Positions 15,794 to 24,905 are shown, numbered from the stretch's first letter. The stretch: DNA of 64,000 nt from a bacterium (GCA_041648665.1 JBAZOP010000001.1:62001-126000), one strand, 5' to 3'. Notes: generated by a model from the letters alone, not told the origin. Numbers and translations: made by a program.

Positions 15794-17848
15794 CTAGCCC
15801 TTCTTGATTACCGAGTCTGCCCCGGCGGCGAGGGCGGCGGCGCGGATGGCCTGGTCTTCGGCAAAACCGGTGCAGAGGTGGATCTCGGCGAGGCCCTTCT
15901 TCTTGAGATATGAGATTACGTCGATACCGGTCTTCTGCGAGCCCTCGTAGTTATAGTCCACGATGGCGACATCCGCGGCGGCGATATCCAACCCATCGCC
16001 GCGCTCGACCTTCTCATATGAATCCGCCTCGCCCACTACCTTGCCGCCGCTCTCTTCCACTATCTTGCGCCAGCGCAGACGGATATCGGCATCGTCGTCG
16101 ATGATGACGAACTTCTTGCCCTCGCATTTTATCTCAGGATCATTCCTATAGGTCCTTGCCTCTGCGGCAGATACGACACAATTCGGAATGCGGATTGTGA
16201 ATGTCGTTCCTTTCCCCACCTCGCTTTGCACTTCTATGGTGCCGCCATGCGCCTCGACAACTTGCTTGCAATAGGCGAGTCCAAGACCTGTGCCGTGTTT
16301 TTTGCCAAATGTGAATAATTTTTCAAATATTAATGGCAGCTGCTCTTCCGCAATACCTTTTCCATTATCAGTAACGATAATAATAATATCAACATCCCTC
16401 TCCACCCTCGCCGAGAGAGTAACTATTCCCTGAATAGACAACACAGCATCTACCGCGTTATTAACCAAATTAATTATCGTACGCTCAATCTTTTGAAGGT
16501 CGACTTTGACACATAGATTCTCATCTACATCTATGACAAAACGTACCTTTTCATTGACTGCATTCTCACGCATCACAAGAGCTGCCGAGCTCCTAATGAT
16601 TTCATCCAGACGCCCTTTTACAAGATTGACCCTAGTAGCTTTTGCGTAATCCACCAATTCATCAGCCATAGTTTGTAACTTATTAACACTCCTTTGAACA
16701 GCACCTAAGTATTCATCGGTATTTGACCGTCCCTTTGAAATTGTACTTATGTAAGCACTTATGACAGATAACGGCGTACGCATATCATGCGATAGATGAA
16801 GTACTATTTCTCCCATTGCTGCTAAGTGCTTCTTTTTACGTTGCAGCACTATCTCGCTACGCATTACATCAACAGCAGAAGACAGTTGTTGAATCTCATC
16901 CTCAACATCAATTGCATGTATAATACGATCTTCGTCGCCCGCTTTTCTTATCGATTCTGCCATCGACTCAATTGGTCTAGATACATATCTGGCAAAAAGA
17001 TAAGATATTATATACGATAGAGCCATCGACAAGATAACAATAACTATCAATTGATAATATACACTTAATCCAATATCCATGTAGATATTATGATCTGAGA
17101 AAACCCTGATATCACTACCCCCCATAACCGACGAGCCAATACTCACCATTTTTGCAGTTGATTTGGCCTCTCCATTATCAATAATGCCCCCATATTGATC
17201 ATTAACAATTCCATACGAATAGGCGGCCTCTTCATTCGCATCAGCAGCGAAAAGTATTCTCATTAAGTTTTTGTTAATAGTAGGTTTAAAGACCCCATAA
17301 ATAATGGTGCTCTTCAATCCATCAACAATTAAGTTGGACTGAGAAAAAATACACCTGTACATTATCTCAAACTGGTCATTGCCTAAGACACTGCATGTTT
17401 CCAAATGACCTACAGGTCGATCATCTCTTCTAAATTGTTCTGGGATCTCACTTACAACAGATTCCATCCCATTATCAAAAGCATAATTCAACTTGCCGTT
17501 GTTATCATATACATATATTCGAGTATATTCATCAGCCCTTCCATAATAGAAATCTCTGATGATATCGTTATCGATTCGAATGTCTTTTTTAGTGTACGCA
17601 TCCACAGCCTTCCTTACATCTCTTTCATTGGTGAGGATGCTTGCAGCCAAAACCCTCATATCCTTCAGCCATCCGTCTTCCATCGCATATAATACCCTCT
17701 CTATAATTCTTGCACGTGCAGTTAAGGTATCATTCAATCTATCATTAAGCTTCACACGAAGCAGATACACTTCCGCTGAGCACCACAACAACGCAACCGC
17801 TGCCGATGATGCTAAAAGTATTCTAAAGAACTTTTTTCTAAACGTCAT
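15794..17848 (-). CDS. Hybrid sensor histidine kinase with C-terminal receiver
   Basis: A 684-residue membrane kinase. TM1 is at residues 8-28, a periplasmic sensor region of about 230 residues follows, TM2 is near 262-285, then HAMP (RYVSRPIESMAESI). HisKA has the H-box HLSHDMRTPLS with His near 351; HATPase_c has N (INLVNNAVDAV), G1 (VTDNGKGIAEE) and G2 (GTGLGLAY) boxes. A receiver domain from about 578 (KFVIIDDDADIRLRW, phospho-Asp near 630 in AIVDYNYEG) ends the protein shortly after its Lys (VIKKG). The first 1.6 kb is AT-rich while the receiver-coding end is GC-rich, as if joined from two sources. It probably signals to the response regulator at the head of the operon; the receiver may act as a phosphate sink or intermediate. 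Confidence 0.88.
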   Translation of the reverse strand: MTFRKKFFRILLASSAAVALLWCSAEVYLLRVKLNDRLNDTLTARARIIERVLYAMEDGWLKDMRVLAASILTNERDVRKAVDAYTKKDIRIDNDIIRDFYYGRADEYTRIYVYDNNGKLNYAFDNGMESVVSEIPEQFRRDDRPVGHLETCSVLGNDQFEIMYRCIFSQSNLIVDGLKSTIIYGVFKPTINKNLMRILFAADANEEAAYSYGIVNDQYGGIIDNGEAKSTAKMVSIGSSVMGGSDIRVFSDHNIYMDIGLSVYYQLIVIVILSMALSYIISYLFARYVSRPIESMAESIRKAGDEDRIIHAIDVEDEIQQLSSAVDVMRSEIVLQRKKKHLAAMGEIVLHLSHDMRTPLSVISAYISTISKGRSNTDEYLGAVQRSVNKLQTMADELVDYAKATRVNLVKGRLDEIIRSSAALVMRENAVNEKVRFVIDVDENLCVKVDLQKIERTIINLVNNAVDAVLSIQGIVTLSARVERDVDIIIIVTDNGKGIAEEQLPLIFEKLFTFGKKHGTGLGLAYCKQVVEAHGGTIEVQSEVGKGTTFTIRIPNCVVSAAEARTYRNDPEIKCEGKKFVIIDDDADIRLRWRKIVEESGGKVVGEADSYEKVERGDGLDIAAADVAIVDYNYEGSQKTGIDVISYLKKKGLAEIHLCTGFAEDQAIRAAALAAGADSVIKKG

Positions 17849-17863
17849 ATATTAGATTCAATG

Positions 17864-18817
17864 TTACGGCTCATACATTAATACAAAATGCGCTTTCATT
17901 GGTTCAATCTGATTGCATATGATCCGCTTCCTCTTGCCCATCGTATCGATATCGTTGAAAGTTTTCCCATCACATTTACAATCCGCTTGAACACATTTCA
18001 TCAACGGATCTCCTTTTGCCAATTTGTCACCAGCAAAGGTCGCTGCGCACAACATTGTTCCACTTCCATGTACCTGAGTGATTAAGGCGCCGCTTGAATC
18101 AACAATGAGAGAACACGCTTTGGAATTACCGTCATATTCAGACACTATATTTGTGAAGAATGTCCCTATTGGCATATCAATACTCATATTACCAATAAAT
18201 CTGTCCTCTTGGTATATAGGTGCTACACAGGTTACAACATATCCTAAGCCATCATGATCAAAATACACATTTGTACACTTACTTTCTCTGCCGGGATTAT
18301 TCGATGGCATAACCAATGTCCATTGTGGCACCGTTGTATAGTCAACGTAGGGGCCCATATATGCAACTTCATCTAACCATGGATACGTTCTTGTCACTTT
18401 CGTTTCTGCTTCCGTAATATATTGCCATCCCATTTTAGGATACCTAGATTCCACTGCCATCCATGTCTCCTCAAGATGCTCCGTAGCGCATATTACATCC
18501 CAAGTTTTACTTGTGACCCTGACATTAGCTGGCAGATATATGTTGGTTTTGGCTACGTGTGAGTGATCCGCTAATACCTTGAGTTCATTAAAGCTGTAAA
18601 TACTCCTGGGGTACTTGCACCTGTCGGGAGGGCGCGATAAGATCTCTGCAGCAACCATTGCACTTCTTTCATTGTCGGCAATTACCTTTCCAATGTGCCC
18701 TTTAATCTGCTTAAACTCCCTATCAAACAATATAATATAGTCCTTATCTTTTACAGCAGTACAACTCCATGTGCACATAATAGCTACGAGCACTGATGTT
18801 ACTCTAGTCAGCTTCAC
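17864..18817 (-). CDS. Periplasmic Cache-domain protein, probable lipoprotein
   Basis: A 317-residue protein with an N-terminal signal (KLTRVTSVLVAIMCTW) and a cysteine at residue 19 that could be a lipidation site, though the lipobox (TWSC) is atypical. The rest resembles a double Cache (dCache) sensor: a long N-terminal helix, a WQYITEAETKVTRTYPWLDE region, and repeated beta segments ending in YVVTCVAPIYQEDRFIGNMSIDMPIGTFF and a second unit with CSLIVDSSGALI. It has no transmembrane signalling part of its own. It overlaps the acetyltransferase stop by 4 nt and precedes the kinase by 15 nt, so it may act as a ligand-binding partner of the kinase periplasmic region. The ligand is unknown. Confidence 0.6.
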   Translation of the reverse strand: MKLTRVTSVLVAIMCTWSCTAVKDKDYIILFDREFKQIKGHIGKVIADNERSAMVAAEILSRPPDRCKYPRSIYSFNELKVLADHSHVAKTNIYLPANVRVTSKTWDVICATEHLEETWMAVESRYPKMGWQYITEAETKVTRTYPWLDEVAYMGPYVDYTTVPQWTLVMPSNNPGRESKCTNVYFDHDGLGYVVTCVAPIYQEDRFIGNMSIDMPIGTFFTNIVSEYDGNSKACSLIVDSSGALITQVHGSGTMLCAATFAGDKLAKGDPLMKCVQADCKCDGKTFNDIDTMGKRKRIICNQIEPMKAHFVLMYEP

Positions 18818-19698
18818 AAGCTTCTCTCCATCTCATACAGAGAGACTAAATGATGAAAACCATGAAATTCTAATAGTGTAGGAAGTTTTGAACAAGATTG
18901 AGGGATATTAATGATCTCGTATTTACCATTTGTTTTTATATGATTCATAAAATGTGCTAGGATCATTTTGACAGCTTCCAACATGTCACCTTGTTTCATC
19001 TGCAATACTCCAATTTGTGCATATCTTTCCAAGATAGGCTGAAATATACCATATGCCACATACTCATAATTGTTACGCACTATTACAGACATGGTCGATC
19101 TTTCCACTGCACTAAGAGCTTCCCATGAATTCTGCCAGCTCGGCTTATAGTCCAACAAGTGAGCTGTACGTCTCCTAACCTCATTCAACCCTACGACATC
19201 CAGCTTAAAGCGACTATCCTTAACTATTGTGTAACTTGGTCGCTCTATTCGGTAAGCATCCATCGTTCTCATTATTTGGAATCCTTGTTTTGTATACATC
19301 TTTAAAGCATCATCATTATCAGTTAATACCTCCACTATGTAACGGGAAACATTATTACGCCTTAACTCGTTATCAAGACTTTCGAAAAGTCTGCGTGAAA
19401 TCCCCTGTCTGCGCCACTTCGACTTAATTGCCGTACCAGCATCATATGCGACTTTTTCACCGCCTATTTTGCGTTCGCCGGACAACCAAAAACCAACCAT
19501 CTCATCACCATTAAATGCCCCTACAGACAACGACGGCTCATAACTATCTTGCGCCAGTCGCACATCCATCTGTTGTAGTGTCGACTCTACAGAAACCTGA
19601 TAATCTGAGAATGCAGAACACCAACAATTATGGAGCATTGCAAAGTCAGAATTGTGAAGTGCCCTAATCTGGATAGCGGAGTTGAGATTATTCACCAT
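18814..19698 (-). CDS. GNAT acetyltransferase, extended form
   Basis: A 294-residue protein with a GNAT domain in residues about 10-155. Motif A is KWRRQGISRRLFESLDNEL, preceded by a YDAGTAIKSK strand; motif B is DALKMYTKQGFQIMRTMDAYRIE. The C-terminal 140 residues look like a second, degenerate GNAT-like half without an acetyl-CoA loop. The start at 19698 has a strong GAGGAGG box. Its position between a sigma-54 response regulator and a Cache lipoprotein suggests a modification role within this signalling unit, but the acceptor cannot be inferred. Typical GNATs are about 150-180 residues, so this is a long form. Confidence 0.75.
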   Translation of the reverse strand: MVNNLNSAIQIRALHNSDFAMLHNCWCSAFSDYQVSVESTLQQMDVRLAQDSYEPSLSVGAFNGDEMVGFWLSGERKIGGEKVAYDAGTAIKSKWRRQGISRRLFESLDNELRRNNVSRYIVEVLTDNDDALKMYTKQGFQIMRTMDAYRIERPSYTIVKDSRFKLDVVGLNEVRRRTAHLLDYKPSWQNSWEALSAVERSTMSVIVRNNYEYVAYGIFQPILERYAQIGVLQMKQGDMLEAVKMILAHFMNHIKTNGKYEIINIPQSCSKLPTLLEFHGFHHLVSLYEMERSL

Positions 19699-19749
19699 AT
19701 TTAGCCTCCTCTGAAAAGAATGCGCCATCAGTTGTGACTAATATTCTTC

Positions 19750-21135
19750 TTACTCCATCACCCCCAGCTCCTTGAGTTTGGCGTAGAGGGTGGTGCGGCC
19801 CATGTCGAGGGCGCGGGCGGTCTTCGACTTGTCGCCCTGGTTGCGCTCCAGCGTGAACTGTATGTATCGGCGCTCCGCCTCCTGCATATACTGTTTGTAG
19901 GATGTTCCGGCCAGCGAAACGGGCGCAGTCGCGACGGCATGCGCCGTCTGAGGAGTCGCGGACGACGAGAGCAGCCACGGTGGGAACGCGGACTCGTCGA
20001 TCACCTCGCCCTGCGTGTAGATAGTGAGCGTCTGGATCACGTTCGCCAGCTCGCGCACGTTGCCGGGCCAGGCGTGCTCCATGAGTCTTGCCATGGCGAT
20101 CTCCGAGATAGTTTTCTTCACCCCGCCATTCGCGAACTTTTTCAGGAAGTGGTCGGCGAGCAAGGGAATGTCCTCGATCCTCTCGCGCAGCGGGGGTATC
20201 GAGATCTCCATCACGCGCAGCCTGTGATAAAGATCCGATCGGAAAGCGCCCTTTTCCAAAAGTTCAGTCAGCGACTGGTTGCTTGCGGAGATCACGCGAA
20301 AGTCCGCCTTGATCGGCGTGTTGCTGCCGAGCCTGCAGAACTCCTTCTCCTGCAGCACGCGCAGGAGCTTCACCTGCAGATCGAGTTTCATCGTGCTGAT
20401 CTCGTCGAGAAAGATGTCGCCGCCGTCCGCGACCTCGAACTTGCCGATGCGGCGGCGGTTTGCACCGGTGAACGCGCCGGCCTCATGTCCAAAGAGCTCG
20501 GATTCGAGCAGGTGCTCGGGGATCGCGGCGCAATTGACGGCGACGAACGGCCTCTTCCCGCCGTTGCTGCCCTTGTTGATATAGCGCGCCAGCACCTCCT
20601 TGCCGGTGCCGGTTCGGCCCACGATCAAAACGTTCGCCGTGTAATCGCGCACGCGATCGGCCTCTTCGATCACCTTTCGCATCTTCCCGCTGCGATAGAC
20701 GAGCTCCACATCCTGCGACGAGACGCAGCCCTGAGCGCGCCATAGCGCTTCACGCCGCTCCTGAAGGTCGCGCACGACGATCGCCTTCTCAACCAACTCA
20801 AAGAGTTCGCATGCGTCGAGCGGTTTTGTGAGGTAGTCGATCGCGCCGGCGCGAATGGCGCGCACCACGGTCTTGGTATCGCGCAAACCGGAGAGCATGG
20901 CCACGCCGACAGAGGGATGCACGCGGTGTATCTTCTTTATCCCCGCAAGCCCGTTCTCCTCGCCCAGCCCCACATCGAGCAGGACCAGGTCAACATCCTG
21001 CGACTCGAGCACGGTCAGTCCCTCGGCGATCGATTGCGCCGTGAGGATCGCGAAGTCGTTGCAAAGCATCATCTTCATGCTGATCAGAAAGTCGGAGTCA
21101 TCATCGATGAAGAGCAGCCTGTGTTTGTTAGCCAT
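19750..21135 (-). CDS. Sigma-54-dependent response regulator (NtrC family)
   Basis: A 461-residue regulator. The receiver (residues 5-120) has the acidic pocket DDD at 11-13, phospho-Asp54 (LLDVG) and Lys104 (TKPLD). The AAA+ domain has Walker A GRTGTGKE (173-180), the sigma-54 contact loop GAFTGA (220-225) and VREL..NVIQ. The C-terminal Fis-type helix-turn-helix reads GDKSKTARALDMGRTTLYAKLKE. It activates sigma-54 promoters after phosphorylation, presumably by the hybrid kinase four genes downstream. The gene is GC-rich, unlike the acetyltransferase that follows it. Its own promoter is a sigma-54 type with upstream dyads, indicating autoregulation. Confidence 0.93.
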   Translation of the reverse strand: MANKHRLLFIDDDSDFLISMKMMLCNDFAILTAQSIAEGLTVLESQDVDLVLLDVGLGEENGLAGIKKIHRVHPSVGVAMLSGLRDTKTVVRAIRAGAIDYLTKPLDACELFELVEKAIVVRDLQERREALWRAQGCVSSQDVELVYRSGKMRKVIEEADRVRDYTANVLIVGRTGTGKEVLARYINKGSNGGKRPFVAVNCAAIPEHLLESELFGHEAGAFTGANRRRIGKFEVADGGDIFLDEISTMKLDLQVKLLRVLQEKEFCRLGSNTPIKADFRVISASNQSLTELLEKGAFRSDLYHRLRVMEISIPPLRERIEDIPLLADHFLKKFANGGVKKTISEIAMARLMEHAWPGNVRELANVIQTLTIYTQGEVIDESAFPPWLLSSSATPQTAHAVATAPVSLAGTSYKQYMQEAERRYIQFTLERNQGDKSKTARALDMGRTTLYAKLKELGVME

Positions 21136-21166
21136 GCGTCACCTCTTTGGAAGATAAAACGAACAT

Positions 21167-21181
21167 AGCAATGCGCATGCC
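21167..21181 (-). promoter_or_regulatory. Sigma-54 promoter of the signalling operon
   Basis: The minus strand reads TGGCAT, five bases, then TTGC. This fits the -24/-12 consensus TGGCAY-N5-TTGC with correct GG-to-GC spacing. Transcription would start near 21155, 20 nt before the regulator ATG, which has an AGAGGTGA box. A sigma-54 activator gene behind a sigma-54 promoter implies positive autoregulation. Confidence 0.65.
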
Positions 21182-21243
21182 AAGATGGCGTTCGATAAAA
21201 CGATCGATTTTTCGGTAAGTTGTATTTATGAAGCTGATCAGTA

Positions 21244-21283
21244 TGCAGGTTTCTGCACGAGATCTGTTCGATAGCTCGAACAG
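21244..21283. promoter_or_regulatory. Upstream dyads, candidate activator binding sites
   Basis: Two dyads lie about 95 and 118 bp upstream of the predicted start: TGCAG-GTTT-CTGCA (21244-21257) and CTGTTCGA-TAGC-TCGAACAG (21264-21283). A further half-site CGAACAG sits at 21297-21303. Distance and symmetry suit enhancer sites for a Fis-type DNA-binding domain. Confidence 0.5.
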
Positions 21284-21478
21284 CGTTTTAAATCCCGAAC
21301 AGATTGTCCGCCCTCCCCCATGGCGTCCGTCCTGGAAGGCGTTCACAACGCTGGACTAGTACAATATTTATATTCTTTTCAACTACAAAAATAGGTCTAC
21401 CTACTAAACCCTTCAAACACACTTGATTATTTTTATACTTAAAACCACAGACAACCCATTGTTATCATTAATAATACC
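21284..21478. other. AT-rich non-coding stretch
   Basis: Between the upstream dyads and the 18-bp inverted repeat. The last 120 nt are strongly AT-rich with short A and T runs. A short reading frame crosses from 21346 to 21128 but lacks a ribosome site and covers the promoter, so I do not count it as a gene. Confidence 0.5.
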
Positions 21479-21523
21479 GAACCTGCTTTATAGTGTTTAA
21501 GCCCGACACTATAAAGCAGGTTC
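21479..21523. terminator. Long perfect inverted repeat after the DUF4407 gene
   Basis: Eighteen bases at 21479-21496 (GAACCTGCTTTATAGTGT) are exactly complementary to 21506-21523 around a 9-nt loop. It begins 20 nt past the stop of the 21544-22542 gene on the transcript. A hairpin this long is consistent with a transcript 3' end, but no U-tract follows, so processing or a protein site is equally possible. Confidence 0.45.
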
Positions 21524-21543
21524 ATGGTGATTATTCAGAGATG

Positions 21544-22542
21544 CTATTGGCTCATGAACTTCACGTTTTCCTTCAGCTGGTGATCGAGTTTCGCGATCTG
21601 CTCAAGATTCACGACCTCGAAGCTGTGCTCTTCCACCTTGAGCAGGTCATCGTAGGGGCCCTTGCTTGATACGATTTTTACAAACATGGGGGCCGTCTCG
21701 ATGGCTATGAACAGGAAGAGGATGAACCATGTGGCGACGTCGATGGTGCGGCTCTTCGCAGCGATGTTGTTCAAGGCGTAGAGCCTGGCCGCGAGGCCGT
21801 CGTATTTGTCCCGGCCGAGATTCGTGAGGTCGGACATGAGCGCATCATTGAACAGACGGACCTCTCCCATCTTCGCATCGATGATGGGCTGATTCATCAT
21901 CATGACGTCATCCAGCTCCCTCTGCGCCATGTCGGCGAACACCCTCTTGATCTTGTATATGGGGCCGAGGTTCGCCTTCATGGAGCCGCCGGTCCCGTCC
22001 GCCTCCTGCAGGGAGGCTATGAGCTGCTCGTCGCGCAACTTTTCCTTGGCAGCGATCTCGGCCTTGAGCCCGTTGATCTCGCCGCGAAGCGCATCGATCT
22101 GCGGCAGATACCTGGCCTTGACCAGATCCTCCTGCTCCTTGAAAATGGATTGCTCCATCAAGATCAATTCGGCGTTGATCTCCCGCTCGAAAATTTTGAG
22201 CTCCAGGGGTTTTGAGATGACCACGGCGAGCAGGAGGGCAAGGACCAGACGCGGGCTGGCGACGCGCAGCTCCATCCAGAAGCGCCCCTCTTTCTTCATG
22301 CTGGAGACGATAAAACGGTCCAGGTTGAAGATCATGGTGCCCCATACCAACCCAAACAGTGCGGCTATGACGATGGAGTGAAACACCGTGTAGAGAGCGT
22401 AGGAGCCGGCAAGAAAAGCGAAAAATCCCGTATAAAATACGGTCGCGCCTATACCCACATATTTATTGTTCTCGACAGGACACCTATCGAGAATTTTTAA
22501 ATCGGCGCCGGAACAGATCAGGAAGAATTTCGTTATGCTCAT
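21544..22542 (-). CDS. DUF4407 membrane protein
   Basis: A 332-residue protein matching DUF4407 in architecture. The N-terminus reads FLICSGADLKIL; two membrane segments follow (about 30-70), then MIFNLDRFIVSSMKK, a hallmark of this family, and a third segment with LALLLAVVISKPLELKIFE. A long coiled coil (residues about 120-205) leads into IDVATWFILFLFIAIETAPMFVKI, the last segment. The biochemical role of DUF4407 is unknown. It is the last gene of a minus-strand run with the two TPR proteins, 64 nt after the first. Confidence 0.8.
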   Translation of the reverse strand: MSITKFFLICSGADLKILDRCPVENNKYVGIGATVFYTGFFAFLAGSYALYTVFHSIVIAALFGLVWGTMIFNLDRFIVSSMKKEGRFWMELRVASPRLVLALLLAVVISKPLELKIFEREINAELILMEQSIFKEQEDLVKARYLPQIDALRGEINGLKAEIAAKEKLRDEQLIASLQEADGTGGSMKANLGPIYKIKRVFADMAQRELDDVMMMNQPIIDAKMGEVRLFNDALMSDLTNLGRDKYDGLAARLYALNNIAAKSRTIDVATWFILFLFIAIETAPMFVKIVSSKGPYDDLLKVEEHSFEVVNLEQIAKLDHQLKENVKFMSQ

Positions 22543-22606
22543 AATATAGAAGCCTTCTCAAGGAGAAGGGCTGTATATAGTCGTTCGAACTCTCGGACAA
22601 GGGTTT

Positions 22607-24901
22607 TTATTGTGCCGTCTTAGGCATCTCGAAAGATTTTTCCAGTCGCTCTATGGCGGCATCAACGCCTTCGTCGCGAAGCCCCATCCGCTCTGCCTTG
22701 AGATAGGCGGCAAGCGCTCCCCTTTTGTCGTTGCCCGCCTCCAACGTCTCGCCGAGCAACTCAAAAGGCCGTCCGAGGCCCGTTCCATACAGGTTCTCTT
22801 TCACGAGATCGGGGGGAAGCGCTTCTATCGCGTCGCATATCGCGCGAAGCCCTTCCGGAGAGCGGTCTTCGGCAGCATAGCCCGCGAGCTCAATCATCGA
22901 ACCGTTGAACTGTACGATGTCCTCCTCCAAGAGCCACCTGTCTTGGGTTTTCCACGCCGCATGCATGGCGAAGACCTCGAACGGCGAGTATGCCCCGAAG
23001 GACGCGCACAGTTCGTGCAGCTTTTCCCACGCGCCGATGCGCTCAGCGACGTCCGCGATGCGCCAGTAGATCTCCGGAGGTAACATGGACTTATGCGGCG
23101 CGGCGGCGAAGCGATCCGCAAAGGAGGAGAACGCCTCCCTCGCCTCGTCCTGCGCGCCGACCCTGCGCGCCAGGACGTTCAGGTGGACAAGCTCCGCGCC
23201 GACGACGAGGGATTTATTTTCCACAAAAAGCAGCGCCGCCGCATCGGCCGCATCCCACATCCCTAGTTCGCTCACCGTCTCGGCCAACCTGTCGTAGTCC
23301 CCTATCCCTTTCCATTCGGACACGAGGTCGAGCAGGGTATGTCTGGTGAAATACTGGGCAGCCTCCCCTGTCCTCCCCAGGGCAGCGAGTTCCCTCGCAC
23401 AGTTCAAAAGCCGCTGCGTGTCCATCGGAGCGTCTAGAAGGAGAGGTCTGAGATGCGCCAGCGCCTTTGCGTGGTCTCCCGCCTGTCTGCTGAGCGCATA
23501 GATCCTCTGGTGGATGTTGGGGTCCATGGGCGCAAGCTGCGACGCCCGATCGAAGAGTTCCAGCGCGCCCTTTGCGTCCCCCCCCTTCTCGGCAACGTCG
23601 GCCATGGCGGGGAGGACCATGGCGGGATTGATGCCGAGCTTCATGCCCACCTCGAGGTGTTTCCGCGCGGCAATCCAGTCCTTCCTTTCGATCGCCAGCT
23701 GCTCAAGCATGATATGTTTCTGAGCGGCATCATCGGGGAGGCTTGCAACGCACTTTTCAGCCTCGATGGTCTCCCCCCTCGCGCCCCTGATCTCGCATAT
23801 CCTCATGCGCGCAGCCTCGAAGGAGGGATCCTCAGCCATGATGGAGGAGAAGAGGTCGAGCGCAGAATCAGTCCTTCCCCTGTCCTTCTTGTCCTTCGAG
23901 TAATAGATAGCCCTGTGGTAGAGGAGATTCCGGCCCAACTGAGTATCGCCCAGGAGAAGCCCGCCGTCCACGAAACGTTCAGCAACTTTGATCTCGCCCT
24001 CATCGTACAGGACCGAGGTGAGATTCGACAGGTCGCACTGAAACATCTCGCGAAGGCCTATCCTTTTCGCGACATCGCCGTAGCTTGCATTGTAGAGGAA
24101 CATATTGGGCTCGAAGTAGAGCGCCTTTCCTCCGGCCATGATCGTCGCGACGACGTGGCCCCCGAAATAGTCCTCGGCAGTCACAGGGGGCTTCTTGCTG
24201 CTGCCGAAGAGGCGCATCCACACGGATTGAAGCTCTTTTAGGGTCATGTGGGCAAAACCCGCGTCGAGCCCTGCGCGATCGAATATCGCGTAGAGGATCT
24301 TGCTCCTCTCCGTGCATATCCCCGCGCGCAGTTTCAAAGCGCCGAGGGCGGTCGCCTCCCTCTTCGTGTCCGCGGCCTCGCGGCCGAGGCCGAGGCCGCC
24401 TTCCCTCGCCATGTGGCCGGCCAGGCCGGCCAGACCAATCGCCTCCACAACGCTCAGATACCGCGCGGCGGCAGGCCGGTTCTCCCGCATGGTGAAGCGG
24501 AGTTCATCCTTCTCCTGCATGAATGCGAAGCAGTAGAGCGCGGTCCCGAGGTATGTTTCGTAGTAGGCATCACCGGGCGCAAGCCCCATCGCCTTGAGGT
24601 CCTTCTTGGCGACGGCTATCGCCCTGTCTATGTTCCGTCTCACTTCTTTGTCGAATGATGTCGTCGGGTCACTATCGTCGAGGAGCCACGGCACCGGCCT
24701 TCCCGTGAGCTTCAGAAAGAAATCGCCGTAGCGTTCCCCGAAGGAGAGAGCAGCCTCCATCACCTCTTCGCAATCCACCCTGCCGTCAGGAGGGGCTCCG
24801 ACCGCGCCGTCGATCTCATCATCGCGGACCCCGTCGGCCGCCATGCGCGCATACAGCTCCGCCACGTCGCTCCGGCCGCAGACCAACCCATTCACATGCA
24901 T
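22607..24901 (-). CDS. Transglutaminase-like/TPR protein, copy 1 (catalytic residues present)
   Basis: A 764-residue cytoplasmic protein. The start at 24901 is chosen for the GGGGAG box 7 nt upstream; GTG at 24928 and ATG at 24922 are alternatives. Residues about 185-275 resemble a transglutaminase-like core: RAGICTERSKILYAIFDRAGL supplies a Cys (196), GGHVVATI a His (249) and YFEPN an acidic third residue (264). From about 330 onward the chain is made of helix-turn-helix TPR-like units (ALDLFSSIMAEDPSFEAARM, ALELFDRASQLAPMDPNIHQR, ALAHLRPLL). A similar but shorter gene precedes it. A bacterial Cys-His domain fused to TPRs suggests a peptidase or crosslinking role; the substrate is unknown. 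Confidence 0.65.
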   Translation of the reverse strand: MHVNGLVCGRSDVAELYARMAADGVRDDEIDGAVGAPPDGRVDCEEVMEAALSFGERYGDFFLKLTGRPVPWLLDDSDPTTSFDKEVRRNIDRAIAVAKKDLKAMGLAPGDAYYETYLGTALYCFAFMQEKDELRFTMRENRPAAARYLSVVEAIGLAGLAGHMAREGGLGLGREAADTKREATALGALKLRAGICTERSKILYAIFDRAGLDAGFAHMTLKELQSVWMRLFGSSKKPPVTAEDYFGGHVVATIMAGGKALYFEPNMFLYNASYGDVAKRIGLREMFQCDLSNLTSVLYDEGEIKVAERFVDGGLLLGDTQLGRNLLYHRAIYYSKDKKDRGRTDSALDLFSSIMAEDPSFEAARMRICEIRGARGETIEAEKCVASLPDDAAQKHIMLEQLAIERKDWIAARKHLEVGMKLGINPAMVLPAMADVAEKGGDAKGALELFDRASQLAPMDPNIHQRIYALSRQAGDHAKALAHLRPLLLDAPMDTQRLLNCARELAALGRTGEAAQYFTRHTLLDLVSEWKGIGDYDRLAETVSELGMWDAADAAALLFVENKSLVVGAELVHLNVLARRVGAQDEAREAFSSFADRFAAAPHKSMLPPEIYWRIADVAERIGAWEKLHELCASFGAYSPFEVFAMHAAWKTQDRWLLEEDIVQFNGSMIELAGYAAEDRSPEGLRAICDAIEALPPDLVKENLYGTGLGRPFELLGETLEAGNDKRGALAAYLKAERMGLRDEGVDAAIERLEKSFEMPKTAQ

Positions 24902-24905
24902 CTCG

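Noticed and set aside
21128..21346. 72-residue minus-strand frame upstream of the sigma-54 regulator
   Set aside because: It covers the sigma-54 promoter and dyads, has no ribosome site and no recognisable sequence.
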